Below, in pieces: positions 41,902 through 50,718 of a stretch of DNA of 64,000 bases. Origin of the DNA: Actinoplanes aureus (GTDB taxonomy: Bacteria; Actinomycetota; Actinomycetes; Mycobacteriales; Micromonosporaceae); contig NZ_JADQTO010000005.1 of the NCBI RefSeq assembly GCF_015704865.1, forward strand, positions 356,691 to 420,690. Direction: 5' to 3'. The notes beneath the pieces are model-generated. The model was not told where the DNA came from and ran no database searches. It worked only from the letters and a program-made list of their open reading frames with translations. The first letter of the stretch is position 1, and every line of letters starts with the position of its first letter. The position numbers and the translations under genes were made by a program.

Positions 41902-42686
41902 GCGCGGCGGAAGGCTACCCCGGAGTCGGACGTGTCCTCGTGATCATCCCGACGTACAACGAGTCGGACAATCTCCGGGCGATCACCGAGCGGGTGCGTG
42001 AGTCGGTTCCCGAGGTGGACATCCTGGTCGCCGACGACAACTCGCCGGACGGCACCGGCGCCATCGCCGACGAGCTCGCCGTTCAGGACGACCACATCTT
42101 CGTGCTGCACCGGGCCGGCAAGGAAGGGCTGGGCGCGGCGTACAAGGCCGGCTTCGCGTGGGCCAAGGACAAGGGGTACGACGCGGTCGTCGAGATGGAC
42201 GCGGACGGCTCGCACGCTCCGGAGGAGCTGTCGCAGCTGCTGGACGCGCTCGGTGACCACGACGTGGTGCTGGGCACCCGCTACATCCCCGGCGGCAGCG
42301 TGCACAACTGGCCGGTCCACCGGCTGCTGCTCTCGCGCGGCGGCAACATCTACATCCGGACCGCGCTGGGCATGCCGTTCAAGGACGCGACCGGGGGCTA
42401 CCGGGCGTACCGGATCGGGGTGCTCGACGAGATCGACGTGGCGACCATCGCCTCCACCGGGTACTCGTTCCAGGTGGAGATGGCCTGGCGGGCGTACCGG
42501 CAGGGATTCCGGATGATCGAGGTGCCGATCACGTTCACCGAACGCGAACACGGCGTCAGCAAGATGAGCGGCAACATCTTCAAGGAACAGCTGCTCAGGG
42601 TCACTCTGTGGGGCGCGCAGGCACGCAAGGACAGCCTGCTGTCGCTGCTCAACCGCAAACCGCGACAGGGTTCCACCTGGCCGTGA
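41898..42686 (+). CDS. Polyprenol monophosphomannose synthase
   Basis: The 262-residue GT2-family enzyme moves mannose from GDP-mannose to polyprenol phosphate, supplying protein O-mannosylation and lipoglycan synthesis. Motifs are VLVIIPTYNESDNL, VADDNSPDGTG, the metal-binding EMDADGSHAPEEL and the ATGGYRAYRI loop. No membrane helices follow the catalytic domain, so it relies on Lnt or membrane association as in the split Ppm1 arrangement. GTG 41898 overlaps the lnt stop. Conserved gene order supports the assignment. Confidence 0.94.
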   Translation: MSAAEGYPGVGRVLVIIPTYNESDNLRAITERVRESVPEVDILVADDNSPDGTGAIADELAVQDDHIFVLHRAGKEGLGAAYKAGFAWAKDKGYDAVVEMDADGSHAPEELSQLLDALGDHDVVLGTRYIPGGSVHNWPVHRLLLSRGGNIYIRTALGMPFKDATGGYRAYRIGVLDEIDVATIASTGYSFQVEMAWRAYRQGFRMIEVPITFTEREHGVSKMSGNIFKEQLLRVTLWGAQARKDSLLSLLNRKPRQGSTWP

Positions 42687-42700
42687 GGTGGCATGCTTGA

Positions 42701-42731
42701 CCCGGGCCTGGTCTCGTCTTGCGGGCCCGGG
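42701..42731 (+). terminator. Hairpin after the mannosyltransferase gene
   Basis: CCCGGGCC (42701-42708) pairs with GGCCCGGG (42724-42731) around 15 bases. There is no T run, and the hairpin is close to the fxsA ribosome site, so it may attenuate rather than terminate. Confidence 0.4.
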
Positions 42732-42749
42732 ATTTCGGAGGACTAACAA

Positions 42750-43256
42750 ATGCGGCGAAGCAGACTGGCCTACCTACCGATCGCGTTCCCGCTGCTGGCG
42801 TTCGCGGAGATCATGACCTTCCTGCTGGTGGCGTCCGCCATCGGCACCGGCTGGGCGCTGCTGATCGTCATCGCCTGCACCGTCGCCGGGTTCGCCCTGC
42901 TGCGCCGCGAGGGCATCCGCGGCTGGCACGCCTTCCAGGAGGCGGCCCGTACCGGCCGTCCACCGGGCTCCGAGGTGACCAACTCCCTGGTCGGCCTGGG
43001 CGGCGCCATGCTGCTGGCGGTCCCCGGCTTCATCACCGGCGTCGCCGGCCTGCTCCTGCTGCTCCCGCCCGGCCGCGTCCTGGCCCGCCGCGGGGTCGAG
43101 CGTTTCGCCCAGCGCAACCTCGGCGGCGCGGTCACCGGCGACCTGTTCGGCCCCCGCAAGGTCCGCGTCTACAGCGGCGACCCGGTCACCGTCGTCGTAC
43201 CGGACGACGACCCGCGCCCGCCGGCCGGCGCCATCGAGGGGGAGATCGTCCGCTGA
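42750..43256 (+). CDS. FxsA-family membrane protein
   Basis: A 168-residue protein with the FxsA core of about 120 residues: helices at roughly 8-26, 29-47 and 80-104, and the conserved LRREGIRGWHAFQEA between them. In E. coli, FxsA relieves F-plasmid exclusion of phage T7; its normal role is unknown. The C-terminal 45 residues are soluble. GGAGG stands 8 bases before ATG 42750. It ends before a strong terminator shared with rbpA. Confidence 0.9.
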   Translation: MRRSRLAYLPIAFPLLAFAEIMTFLLVASAIGTGWALLIVIACTVAGFALLRREGIRGWHAFQEAARTGRPPGSEVTNSLVGLGGAMLLAVPGFITGVAGLLLLLPPGRVLARRGVERFAQRNLGGAVTGDLFGPRKVRVYSGDPVTVVVPDDDPRPPAGAIEGEIVR

Positions 43257-43282
43257 GGCGTACGCCGTCCCCACAGCATGCG

Positions 43283-43315
43283 AAAGGGCCGCCCCGGTGA
43301 CCGGGGCGGCCCTTT
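43283..43315. terminator. Bidirectional terminator between fxsA and rbpA
   Basis: A perfect 15-bp stem: AAAGGGCCGCCCCGG pairs with CCGGGGCGGCCCTTT around TGA, followed by TTTT on the plus strand (43313-43316) and flanked by A on the other. It serves the two convergent genes. Confidence 0.92.
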
Positions 43316-43326
43316 TCGATGATTGC

Positions 43327-43665
43327 TCAGCGACCGCGGCGGGTGCGGACTTCCTGGAGCCGCTCGTTGAGAATGTCCTCGAGCTCGGCGATCGAACGCC
43401 GCTCGAGCAGCATGTCCCAGTGGGTCCGCGGCGGCTTCGCCTTCTTCTGCTCCGGCTCGCTGCCGTCGATCAGACGGGCCACGCTGCCGTCGAACTTGCA
43501 CTCCCAGGTGGTGGGCACCTCGGCGTCGACGGCGAACGGAACCTCGAACTGGTGACCCTTGACGCAGAGGTACTCACGGGTCTGTCGGGGCGCAAGCTCG
43601 GTGTTACGGTCGGACTCGTAGCTGACTGCGCCTAGACGGCTGCCGCGCAGCATGCGTTCGCCCAT
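43327..43665 (-). CDS. rbpA: RNA polymerase-binding protein RbpA
   Basis: The 112-residue actinobacterial transcription factor binds the principal sigma factor and RNA polymerase and stabilises the open complex. The opening MGERMLRGSRLGAVSYESDRN and the core EYLCVKGHQFEVPFAVDAE are typical, and the C-terminal sigma-interaction helix HWDMLLERRSIAELEDILNERL is intact. The core keeps Cys 34 and the Cys of WECKFDG but lacks the last Cys of the zinc set found in the Streptomyces coelicolor protein. A SigR-type promoter lies 43-68 bases upstream of the start codon. Confidence 0.96.
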   Translation of the reverse strand: MGERMLRGSRLGAVSYESDRNTELAPRQTREYLCVKGHQFEVPFAVDAEVPTTWECKFDGSVARLIDGSEPEQKKAKPPRTHWDMLLERRSIAELEDILNERLQEVRTRRGR

Positions 43666-43707
43666 GATCGGCTTTCCCCTCGCTCGTGGTGCTGCTCTCG
43701 TTGGTGT

Positions 43708-43733
43708 AACGAAAGGGGCGGCCGCTGGATTCC
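43708..43733 (-). promoter_or_regulatory. SigR-type promoter of rbpA
   Basis: On the minus strand GGAAT (43733-43729), exactly 18 bases, then GTT (43710-43708) fits the SigR consensus GGAAT-N18-GTT. Streptomyces coelicolor rbpA is a known SigR target. Transcription would start about 35 bases before the ATG, and thiol-oxidative stress should raise RbpA. Confidence 0.85.
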
Positions 43734-44064
43734 TGCGCCGCCAACTCTGCCTGGCCCGGAACCGCCGGTATCGGCGGTGTTAACGCTATGAGCGTAACCG
43801 GCCACACCCGTTACCCGGCAAACCGAACCGGCGTTCGAGCGGACCTTGGTCCACTTTACGGTCATTTGCCACATGTACGGGTAGTGCGATGTCGGTCACT
43901 CACTCTGATTCATCGGTAATTAACTCACCCATCGGTTAGCGGTCGGTCAGCAGCCGGTAGCGATCTGGTAGCGGATGACGCCCCGATATGCCCGTCCCGT
44001 CCGCACTTGCCGGGCGGTATACGTGAGAAATCTCGCCCTGTCGAGAGTCAGACGCGCCACTCGA
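43734..44064. other. Intergenic region upstream of the rbpA promoter
   Basis: About 330 relatively AT-rich bases between the coiled-coil gene and the rbpA promoter. There is no credible gene. A small CTCG/CGAG dyad (TCTCG-CCCTG-TCGAGA) near 44032-44048 could end the upstream gene; otherwise I see nothing definite. Confidence 0.5.
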
Positions 44065-45204
44065 TCAACTGTCCCCGGAAGGCGTGGCCTGGGCGGGAGC
44101 CGCCGGGCGTCCCGCGCCCAGCGAGGCGAGCGCCGACGCCAGGTCGCTGACCTGCGAAGTCAGCTGGGCGGCGCGAGTCTGGGCGGCCTCCGCGTCGGCC
44201 CGCGCCGACGCCAGCCGGCGTTCCAGATCGGCGTGGTCGCGCGCGGCGCGTTCCAGATCCTCGACGGTACGGCGCAGCTCGTCCCGCGAAGCCAGCACGC
44301 CCGCCAGCTCCGCCCGCACGGCGGTCACCTCGGCGCGGGCCGACCGCACCGACTCCACCGCCTCGTCGCGCTCCCGGACGGCGGCGTCCGCACGCTTGCC
44401 GGCCGCCGTGGCCTCGGTGCGCGCCTGCTCCGCCGTGACCCGGAGCTCGTCCGCCTGCTGCCGGGCGGCCGACAGATCCTCTTTCGCGCGTTGCTGGGCG
44501 GCTTCCGCCGTACGCCGGAAATCGGACGCGTCCTTGAGCGCCGCCGCCAGGTCCCGCTCGGCGGCGTCGCGCTGCCCGCGCACCTCCTGGAGATCGCGGC
44601 GCGCTTCGGCCAGTTCCTCGGTCGCGGTGTCGCGTTCGGCCTCGGCCCGCTCGCGCAGCGCGGCGGCCGCGGTAGCCGCGCGCACCGCCTCGTCCCGCGC
44701 CGACGTCGCCTCCTGTGCGCGTTTGCCGGCCTCCTCGGCCGCGCGTTCCGCCTCCGCCGCCCGCTGCCGCGCCTCGTCGCGCTCCGCGGTCGCCGCCACG
44801 GCGATCTGCTGGGCCGCGGCAGTCGCGACGGCCGCCTGCTCCGCGTCGCGGCGCGCGTCGTCCCGCTCCGCGTGCGCGGCCGCCACCTGCCCGGACGTCT
44901 CCGCGCGTACCTCGGCCACCTGTCGCTCGACGCCGGCCGGCGACATCTCCGAATGCAGCGCCTCGGTGAGCGTGCCGACCAGGGTGTCCAGGCGGTCCAC
45001 CACCTCCCAGGCCCGCGCCACCGACCCGGCCAGGCCGGGGGAGGAGCGGTGCCGCATCCGCACGTTGCGGGAGGCTCGCTGGCACTCGCCGTCGTTGTCA
45101 CGGCAGTAGCGGAACGGGCGCCCGGCGGAGGCGCGTTGCGGGACGGGGCGACCGCAGTGCGCGCAGGGGCGGCTCTCGGTCTCGGATTCAGGCGCGGCAG
45201 TCAT
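44065..45204 (-). CDS. Zinc-ribbon plus long coiled-coil protein of unknown function
   Basis: The 379-residue protein starts with a small Cys cluster (CAHCG at 14-18, then YCRDNDGEC at about 33-41), which looks like a zinc ribbon. The rest, from about residue 90 to 360, is an almost unbroken Ala/Glu/Arg/Gln heptad-type coiled coil. It has no membrane helix. Related actinobacterial proteins with the same Cys opening and KfrA-like coil are thought to bind DNA or act as scaffolds, but I know of no proven role. It stands alone, transcribed toward rbpA. Confidence 0.75.
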   Translation of the reverse strand: MTAAPESETESRPCAHCGRPVPQRASAGRPFRYCRDNDGECQRASRNVRMRHRSSPGLAGSVARAWEVVDRLDTLVGTLTEALHSEMSPAGVERQVAEVRAETSGQVAAAHAERDDARRDAEQAAVATAAAQQIAVAATAERDEARQRAAEAERAAEEAGKRAQEATSARDEAVRAATAAAALRERAEAERDTATEELAEARRDLQEVRGQRDAAERDLAAALKDASDFRRTAEAAQQRAKEDLSAARQQADELRVTAEQARTEATAAGKRADAAVRERDEAVESVRSARAEVTAVRAELAGVLASRDELRRTVEDLERAARDHADLERRLASARADAEAAQTRAAQLTSQVSDLASALASLGAGRPAAPAQATPSGDS

Positions 45205-45541
45205 AGCGACGTCAACCCTAGGCGTGCCGGTGGCTCACGCCCGGCAACCACACCGGCCCGGTGGGAACGGTGTTCGCCATCGCTTTCGCCTACACCATTT
45301 GGAGGTACGGGTTCGCGCCGTCACGCCCCCTTTTCGGCCGTCCCCGCCGGCCCGCGCGAGCCGGCTGCCACTTGCGGCCCCAGCGCGACCGCCGGGAAAC
45401 AGCACCGGCCCGGCGGTCGCGCGGGGGCCGGAAAGCGCCGCGTGGCCGCGGGGGGAGAGCGGGGACGGCGCCGGTTCGGCGGGACGGCCGGTTGCGCGTA
45501 CCGCGAAGGGTCTGATCGATGAGGGGGTCGCGGCCGCGGCC
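45205..45541. other. Intergenic region with a long imperfect hairpin
   Basis: No gene is seen here. At 45384-45421 CGCGACCGCCGGG pairs with CCCGGCGGTCGCG (13 bp), and after a 2-base internal loop GGCCCC pairs with GGGGCC (45376-45381 with 45424-45429). It lies downstream of the minus-strand capD-like gene, so it is probably its terminator. Confidence 0.6.
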
Positions 45542-47386
45542 TCAGCCGCGCACCTGGATCGCGCCGGAGCCGGCGTCCGCGTCGCGCAGGGAGCCGCACA
45601 GGCCGGCCAGCTGCGCGATGATCTCGGCGGGATCGCCGTGGCTGTCCAGCAGGCGCACCTCGGCCGGGTCGAGCCCGGGCACCTGGACGTGCGAGATGAG
45701 CGGGTGCAGCGGCCGCCGGTCCACCTCGCCGGCACCGAACAGCTCCTCGTGCAGCTTCTCGCCCGGTCGCAGGCTGGAGAACTCGATGTCGACCGGCACC
45801 GGCGCCAGCCGGGCCATCTGCCGGGCCACCTCGGCGATGCGCACCGGCTCGCCCATCTGCAGGACCAGCGCCTCGCCGCCCCAGCCGATGGCGGCGGCCT
45901 GGATGACCAGGTGGACGGCCTCCTGGGTGGTCATGAAATAGCGGGTCACGTCCGGATGGGTGACCACCAGCGGGCCGCCCGCCGCGATCTGCGCGCTGAA
46001 CGCGGTCAGCACCGAGCCCCGGCTGCCCAGCACGTTGCCGAACCGCACGCTGAGGAACGTGGCGCCGGTGGCCGCCGCCGTGTACGCGGTGAGCCGTTCG
46101 GTGATCCGCTTGGAGTAGCCCAGCACGCTGCACGGGTTGGCTGCCTTGTCGGTGGAGATGTTGACGAACCGCTCCACGCCGGCCGAGGCTTCCAGCACGG
46201 TCAGCGTGCCCCAGATGTTGGTCTTCACGGCCTCGCCCGGGAACCGTTCGAGCAGGGGAAGGTGTTTGAGCGCCGCGGCGTGGAACACCACCTGCGGGCG
46301 CCGGTCCCGGAAGATCGCCTGGATGGCCGCCGGGTCGCGCAGATCGGCCAGGATCAGCGACGGGTCGTCGAGCAGCGCCCGCCGGTCCAGCGACAGCTGC
46401 ACGGCGTGCAGCGCCGACTCGTCGCGGTCCAGCATCATCAGCTCGGCCGGCGCGTAGCGGGAGATCTGCCGGCACAACTCCGACCCGATCGAGCCGCCGG
46501 CGCCGGTGACCAGTACCCGCTTGCCGGTCAGGTAGCCCGCGATGGAGTCCAGGTCGGTGTCGATCTGGTGGCGTCCGAGCAGGTCGGTGATCTGCACCTC
46601 GCGCAGGTCGGTCAGGTGTGAGCCGTCGCTGATCAGCTCGCTGACCGACGGCACCACCCGGAACTCCGCGCCGGCCGCCACGGTGATCGCGCGGATCTCG
46701 CGTACCAGGGCGGCGTCGGCGTTGGCGACCGAGAAGATGACCACTCGGGCGCCGGTGCGGGCGAGCTCGGCCGGAATGCTCTCCCGGTGGCCGAGCACCG
46801 GCACACCGTGCACCCGTAGCCCCCGCTTGCCCGGGTCGTCGTCGATGACGCCGACCGGCAGGTAGCCGCCACGGCGGTCGGAGAGCAGGGACCGCAGCAG
46901 CAGATGCCCGGCGGTCCCGGCGCCGAACAGCAGCACCGGCACGGCGACCCGCGGATCGGGCCGCAGGCTGCGGTCGTGCTGCGCCCGCTGGAGGTAGCGG
47001 ACGCCGAGCATGACCACCAGCGCGATCAGGCCGCCGATCACCGGCCCGCTCACCGGTACCGGCCGAGGCGTCAACAGCAGGTCGCCGGTGAGCAGCAGCA
47101 CGGCGGTCACGCAGACGGTCAGGGAGACCGCGCGTACCTCCTCGAAGCTGGCGTACGGGTGCCGGTGGGGGCGCAGGAAGTAGAGGCGGCCCACCACGGC
47201 GTGCAGGACGGTGGCGACCAGGATGACCACCAGGGTCGCCGTCAGCTGACGGGCGGTCAGGGCGAACTCGTACCGGGTGAAGACGGCCGCGCTCAGGCCG
47301 ATGGACCAGGCACTGCCGTCGACGAGGTCCGGCAGCACTCCGCCGGGGCGGATGGTGTCCACGCGGCCACAGTCCCGCTCCGCCAC
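45542..47386 (-). CDS. PglF/CapD-type UDP-N-acetylhexosamine 4,6-dehydratase, membrane-bound
   Basis: A 614-residue FlaA1/CapD-family protein: four N-terminal membrane helices, a CoA-binding-like Rossmann domain starting at VLLFGAGTAGHLLLRSL, and a C-terminal extended SDR domain with VLVTGAGGSIGSELCRQI. It should remove water from a UDP-HexNAc to give the 4-keto-6-deoxy sugar. The active site has TDKA but reads VLGYSK where the usual Tyr (Met in PglF) would be four before Lys; here it is Leu. GTG 47386 is set by AAGGAGG 6 bases upstream. It is divergent from the tyrosine kinase and supplies the first step of the sugar path. Confidence 0.9.
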   Translation of the reverse strand: MAERDCGRVDTIRPGGVLPDLVDGSAWSIGLSAAVFTRYEFALTARQLTATLVVILVATVLHAVVGRLYFLRPHRHPYASFEEVRAVSLTVCVTAVLLLTGDLLLTPRPVPVSGPVIGGLIALVVMLGVRYLQRAQHDRSLRPDPRVAVPVLLFGAGTAGHLLLRSLLSDRRGGYLPVGVIDDDPGKRGLRVHGVPVLGHRESIPAELARTGARVVIFSVANADAALVREIRAITVAAGAEFRVVPSVSELISDGSHLTDLREVQITDLLGRHQIDTDLDSIAGYLTGKRVLVTGAGGSIGSELCRQISRYAPAELMMLDRDESALHAVQLSLDRRALLDDPSLILADLRDPAAIQAIFRDRRPQVVFHAAALKHLPLLERFPGEAVKTNIWGTLTVLEASAGVERFVNISTDKAANPCSVLGYSKRITERLTAYTAAATGATFLSVRFGNVLGSRGSVLTAFSAQIAAGGPLVVTHPDVTRYFMTTQEAVHLVIQAAAIGWGGEALVLQMGEPVRIAEVARQMARLAPVPVDIEFSSLRPGEKLHEELFGAGEVDRRPLHPLISHVQVPGLDPAEVRLLDSHGDPAEIIAQLAGLCGSLRDADAGSGAIQVRG

Positions 47387-47534
47387 AAGCAGCCTCCTTG
47401 CCCGGCAGGTTCGTCCACCTCTCGTCGCTGAGCATAGGAACATCTGTGGATAGGAGCTGACAAAATGTTCATTCCCTCTCTTCTTAGCCTATGCGTGGAT
47501 ATCGTGACGATGTTCACGGCTACAGGAGGCTCGC

Positions 47535-48959
47535 GTGGATCTGCGCACCTACATCCGCGTCGCCCGTAAGCACTGGTGGATGGTGTTGACCGGCCTGCTG
47601 GCCGCGGTCGGCGTCGCGGCGATCATCACGGTGCAGACCGTTCCGCAGTACGCGACGTCCGTGACGTTCTTCATCACCACGCCGAACACCGGTGTGACGG
47701 ACGCGTACCAGGGTGGCCTCTTCTCCCAGCAGCGGGTGAAGTCGTACCAGAACCTGCTGACCAGCGACCGGCTCGCCCTGCTCATCGCGGAGCGCACCGG
47801 TGCCGGGCTCACGCCGGATCAGATCCGTGAACGGATCTCGGCACAGGCGATCCACGAGACGGTGCTGCTCGAGGCGACCGTCACCGACAGCGACCCCGCG
47901 CGGTCCAAGCTCATCGCCACGACGCTTGCCACCCGCTTCAAGGCTTTGGTGGAGTCACTGGAGACCCCGCCGGGCAAACGCCTCTCCTCGGTGAAGGTGG
48001 AGGTGGCGGCGGGTCCGAAGACGACCGATACGCCGGTGTCGCCCAAGCCGGTGCGCAATCTCCTGTTCGCCGCCCTGCTCGGCGTCATCGCCGGCTGTGG
48101 CGCCGCCGCCCTGCGGGAGTTGCTGGACACCACGATCAAGAGCCCGGAGGCGCTGCAGGACCTGGCGGCGGCGCCGGTCCTGGCCGGGGTTCCCTTCGAC
48201 ACCGACGCCAAGTCCGGACCGCTGAACGTGAGCGGCAAAGGACACTCCGCCCGGGCCGAGGCGCTCCGGCAGCTCCGTACGAACCTGCAGTACGTGGACG
48301 TCGACAAGCCGGTCAACACGCTCGTGGTGACCAGCGCGGTGCCCGGTGAGGGCAAGTCCTCGACGGCCTGCGGTCTTGCGATGCTCTTCGCCGAGGCCGA
48401 GCAGCGCGTGCTCATCATGGACGCGGACCTGCGCCGTCCCCGGATCGCCGACTACCTCGGCCTGGAAGGCGCGGTCGGCCTGACCACCGTGCTCGCCGGC
48501 CAGGCGGAGATCGACGACGTGCTGCAGCGTTACGGCACCAATCTCTGGGTGCTGCCGAGCGGGTTCCTCCCGCCCAACCCCAGCGAGATGCTCGGTTCCC
48601 GGCACATGGCCGACCTGCTGGGTGAACTCCGCAAGCAGTTCGACATGATCATTGTGGACTGTCCGCCGCTGCTGCCGGTGACCGACGCCGCGGTGGTCGC
48701 GGCCCGCGCCGACGGCGCTCTGCTGCTGGCCCGGTCCCGCAAGACGACCAGCGCCCAGGTGACCACGGCGGTCAAGGCACTCCGCTCGGTGGACGCCCGG
48801 CTGCTGGGCTGTGTGCTCAACATGGTCGCCTCGAAGGGGCCGGACGCCTATTACTACTACGACGAGTACGCGCCGAAGGGCAGCGCTCTGGCCGATCTCA
48901 TGAGCGGCGAGAGTCCTGCGGACACGGCGTCGGCCAGGCACGCGGCGTCGGTGCGATGA
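47535..48959 (+). CDS. Bacterial tyrosine autokinase with Wzz domain (exopolysaccharide co-polymerase)
   Basis: The 474-residue BY-kinase controls polysaccharide chain length and export. Two membrane helices near residues 15-36 and 175-195 flank an extracellular Wzz domain. The cytoplasmic kinase has Walker A GEGKSS (271 on), Walker A' IMDADLRRP, Walker B IIVDCPP, and a short Tyr cluster DAYYYYDEY near the C-terminus that would be phosphorylated. GTG 47535 has AGGAGG 5 bases upstream. The phosphatase gene on the other strand overlaps its last 62 bases, an antisense arrangement that places kinase and its antagonist together. Confidence 0.93.
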   Translation: MDLRTYIRVARKHWWMVLTGLLAAVGVAAIITVQTVPQYATSVTFFITTPNTGVTDAYQGGLFSQQRVKSYQNLLTSDRLALLIAERTGAGLTPDQIRERISAQAIHETVLLEATVTDSDPARSKLIATTLATRFKALVESLETPPGKRLSSVKVEVAAGPKTTDTPVSPKPVRNLLFAALLGVIAGCGAAALRELLDTTIKSPEALQDLAAAPVLAGVPFDTDAKSGPLNVSGKGHSARAEALRQLRTNLQYVDVDKPVNTLVVTSAVPGEGKSSTACGLAMLFAEAEQRVLIMDADLRRPRIADYLGLEGAVGLTTVLAGQAEIDDVLQRYGTNLWVLPSGFLPPNPSEMLGSRHMADLLGELRKQFDMIIVDCPPLLPVTDAAVVAARADGALLLARSRKTTSAQVTTAVKALRSVDARLLGCVLNMVASKGPDAYYYYDEYAPKGSALADLMSGESPADTASARHAASVR

Positions 48960-49509
48960 CCGCCGCGATCGCGTCCACCATCCGCTGGAGTTCCGCGGCG
49001 CAGCGGCGGAACGCGTCGATCGGCTGGTTCACCGGGTCCGGCAGGTCGTCCTCCTCGGCGTGGGTGACGGGACGCTCACCGCGGATCAGTGGCACCTGGT
49101 CGAGCAGCCGGCGCAGCCGTTCCGGTGGTGTCCCGTCGTCCGGTACGGCCTGGGCCGCCGCGGAGGCGTACCGGCCGAACTGCTTGATCGTGAAGGCACG
49201 GCGTACCGCCGCGGGCCGGAGCGCGACGCACGCGGCCCGCTGCTGCCGGGTCGCCGTGAGGACCAGGCCGGCGCCGTCGATCAGGCCGGCGGTCAGCCTC
49301 CGGCTGCGGAAGCCGCCCGGGTCGGCACCGTGCTCCTGTAGCACCCGTGCTGTGAGCGGGTGGGCCGGCAGATCCTCCCAGGCGTGCGTCCCGGCGCTGC
49401 CGACCCGCACCTCAGCGCCCCCGATCGCGTGCCGCAACAGCAGCTCGGCCATCGGTGACCGGCACAGGTTGGCGTGGCAGACGAAGAGTATGTCGGACCG
49501 GTCAGTCAT
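48898..49509 (-). CDS. Low-molecular-weight protein-tyrosine phosphatase
   Basis: The 203-residue Wzb/Ptp-type phosphatase should dephosphorylate the tyrosine kinase encoded next to it. The P-loop is CHANLCRS (Cys 11, Arg 17) and the general-acid Asp lies in DLPDPVNQP near residue 168. ATG 49509 gives MTDRSDILFVCHAN. The C-terminal 30 residues extend beyond the catalytic domain and overlap the kinase 3' end on the opposite strand by 62 bases. Confidence 0.92.
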   Translation of the reverse strand: MTDRSDILFVCHANLCRSPMAELLLRHAIGGAEVRVGSAGTHAWEDLPAHPLTARVLQEHGADPGGFRSRRLTAGLIDGAGLVLTATRQQRAACVALRPAAVRRAFTIKQFGRYASAAAQAVPDDGTPPERLRRLLDQVPLIRGERPVTHAEEDDLPDPVNQPIDAFRRCAAELQRMVDAIAAVIAPTPRAWPTPCPQDSRRS

Positions 49510-49569
49510 GCCGTACGCCTTCCGTCCGCGGTGCTGGTCCGGGCACCGTAACTCGAGATCACGGACGTT

Positions 49570-50718
49570 GTGCGCATGATCATCCAAAGTCACCGGGTTC
49601 TGCTGTCCGGCCCCGACATCGGGAGCCTGGAGGAGGAGTACCTCCTCGCGGCGCTCCGTTCGGGCTGGGTGGCGCCGGTCGGCCCCGACCTCGACCTGTT
49701 CGAACGGGAGATCGCCGGCCGGGTGGGAGTTCCGCACGCGGTCGCGGTGAGCTCGGGCACCGCCGCACTGCATCTGGCTCTGCTGGGTATCGGCGCCGGC
49801 CCGGGCGACGTCGTCGTGGTGCCGACCCTCACGTTCGCGGCCACGGCGAACGCCGTCGTCTACACCGGTGCGAGGCCGGTCTTCGTCGACTGTTATCCGG
49901 CGACCGGCAACATCGACGTCGAGTTGCTGGCCGGCCTGCTCGCCGCCCTGCACCGCGACGGCGTGCCGGTGCGTGCGGTGCTGACCGTCGACCTGTACGG
50001 ACTCTGTGCCGACTACGAGCGGATCCTTCCGTTGTGCGACCAGTACGGCGTGCCGGTCGTCGAGGACGCCGCGGAGGCGCTCGGTGCCGTCCACCGCGGC
50101 CGTCCGGCCGGCTCCTTCGGCCGGGCGGCGGTGCTGTCCTTCAACGGCAACAAGATCATGACGACCTCCGGCGGTGGAATGCTGCTCACCGCCGACGGTG
50201 GGCTGGCGAGCCGGGCGAGATACCTGGCCGGCCAGGCCCGGCAGCCGGTGGAGCACTACGAGCATGTCGAGATCGGTTACAACTACCGGCTGAGCAACCT
50301 ACTGGCCGCGCTGGGGCGGGCCCAGCTGTGCCGTCTGGACGAGATGATCGAGCGTCGCCGGGCGGTGCGCGACGGGTACGCCCAGGTCTTCGCGGGCGTG
50401 GACGGCGTGCGTCTGCTGGGCGGCGAGGACTTCTCGGGAAATTGCTGGCTCACCAGCGTCGTCGTCGATCCGGAACGCGCCGGCTGGCGGGCCGGCGACC
50501 TGGCCGCGCACCTGAGGGCGAGGGAGGTGGAGACGAGGCCGATCTTCAAACCCATGCATCTCCAGCCGGTCTTCGCGCGAGCCCGTACCTCCTTGAGCGG
50601 CGCCGCCGAGCACCTGTACGAGAACGGCCTCGTCCTGCCCAGCGGTTCCGCTCTGGACGAGAACCAGGTCAGGAGGGTCCTCGGCGACGTCATGGAGTTC
50701 CTGGACGGCCGCCGGTGA
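49570..50718 (+). CDS. DegT/DnrJ/EryC1-family sugar aminotransferase (PglE-like)
   Basis: The 382-residue PLP enzyme would add an amino group to the 4-keto sugar made by the dehydratase. The PLP lysine is in SFNGNKIMTTSGGG (Lys 195 counting from GTG 49570), with AVSSGTAALHLALL and VVEDAAEALGA earlier. The late GYNYRLSNLLAALGRAQ is standard for the family. GTG 49570 and ATG 49576 both fit. The stop overlaps the sugar transferase start as GTGA. Order and similarity to PglE point to UDP-4-amino-4,6-dideoxy-GlcNAc, which is an inference. Confidence 0.92.
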   Translation: MRMIIQSHRVLLSGPDIGSLEEEYLLAALRSGWVAPVGPDLDLFEREIAGRVGVPHAVAVSSGTAALHLALLGIGAGPGDVVVVPTLTFAATANAVVYTGARPVFVDCYPATGNIDVELLAGLLAALHRDGVPVRAVLTVDLYGLCADYERILPLCDQYGVPVVEDAAEALGAVHRGRPAGSFGRAAVLSFNGNKIMTTSGGGMLLTADGGLASRARYLAGQARQPVEHYEHVEIGYNYRLSNLLAALGRAQLCRLDEMIERRRAVRDGYAQVFAGVDGVRLLGGEDFSGNCWLTSVVVDPERAGWRAGDLAAHLRAREVETRPIFKPMHLQPVFARARTSLSGAAEHLYENGLVLPSGSALDENQVRRVLGDVMEFLDGRR

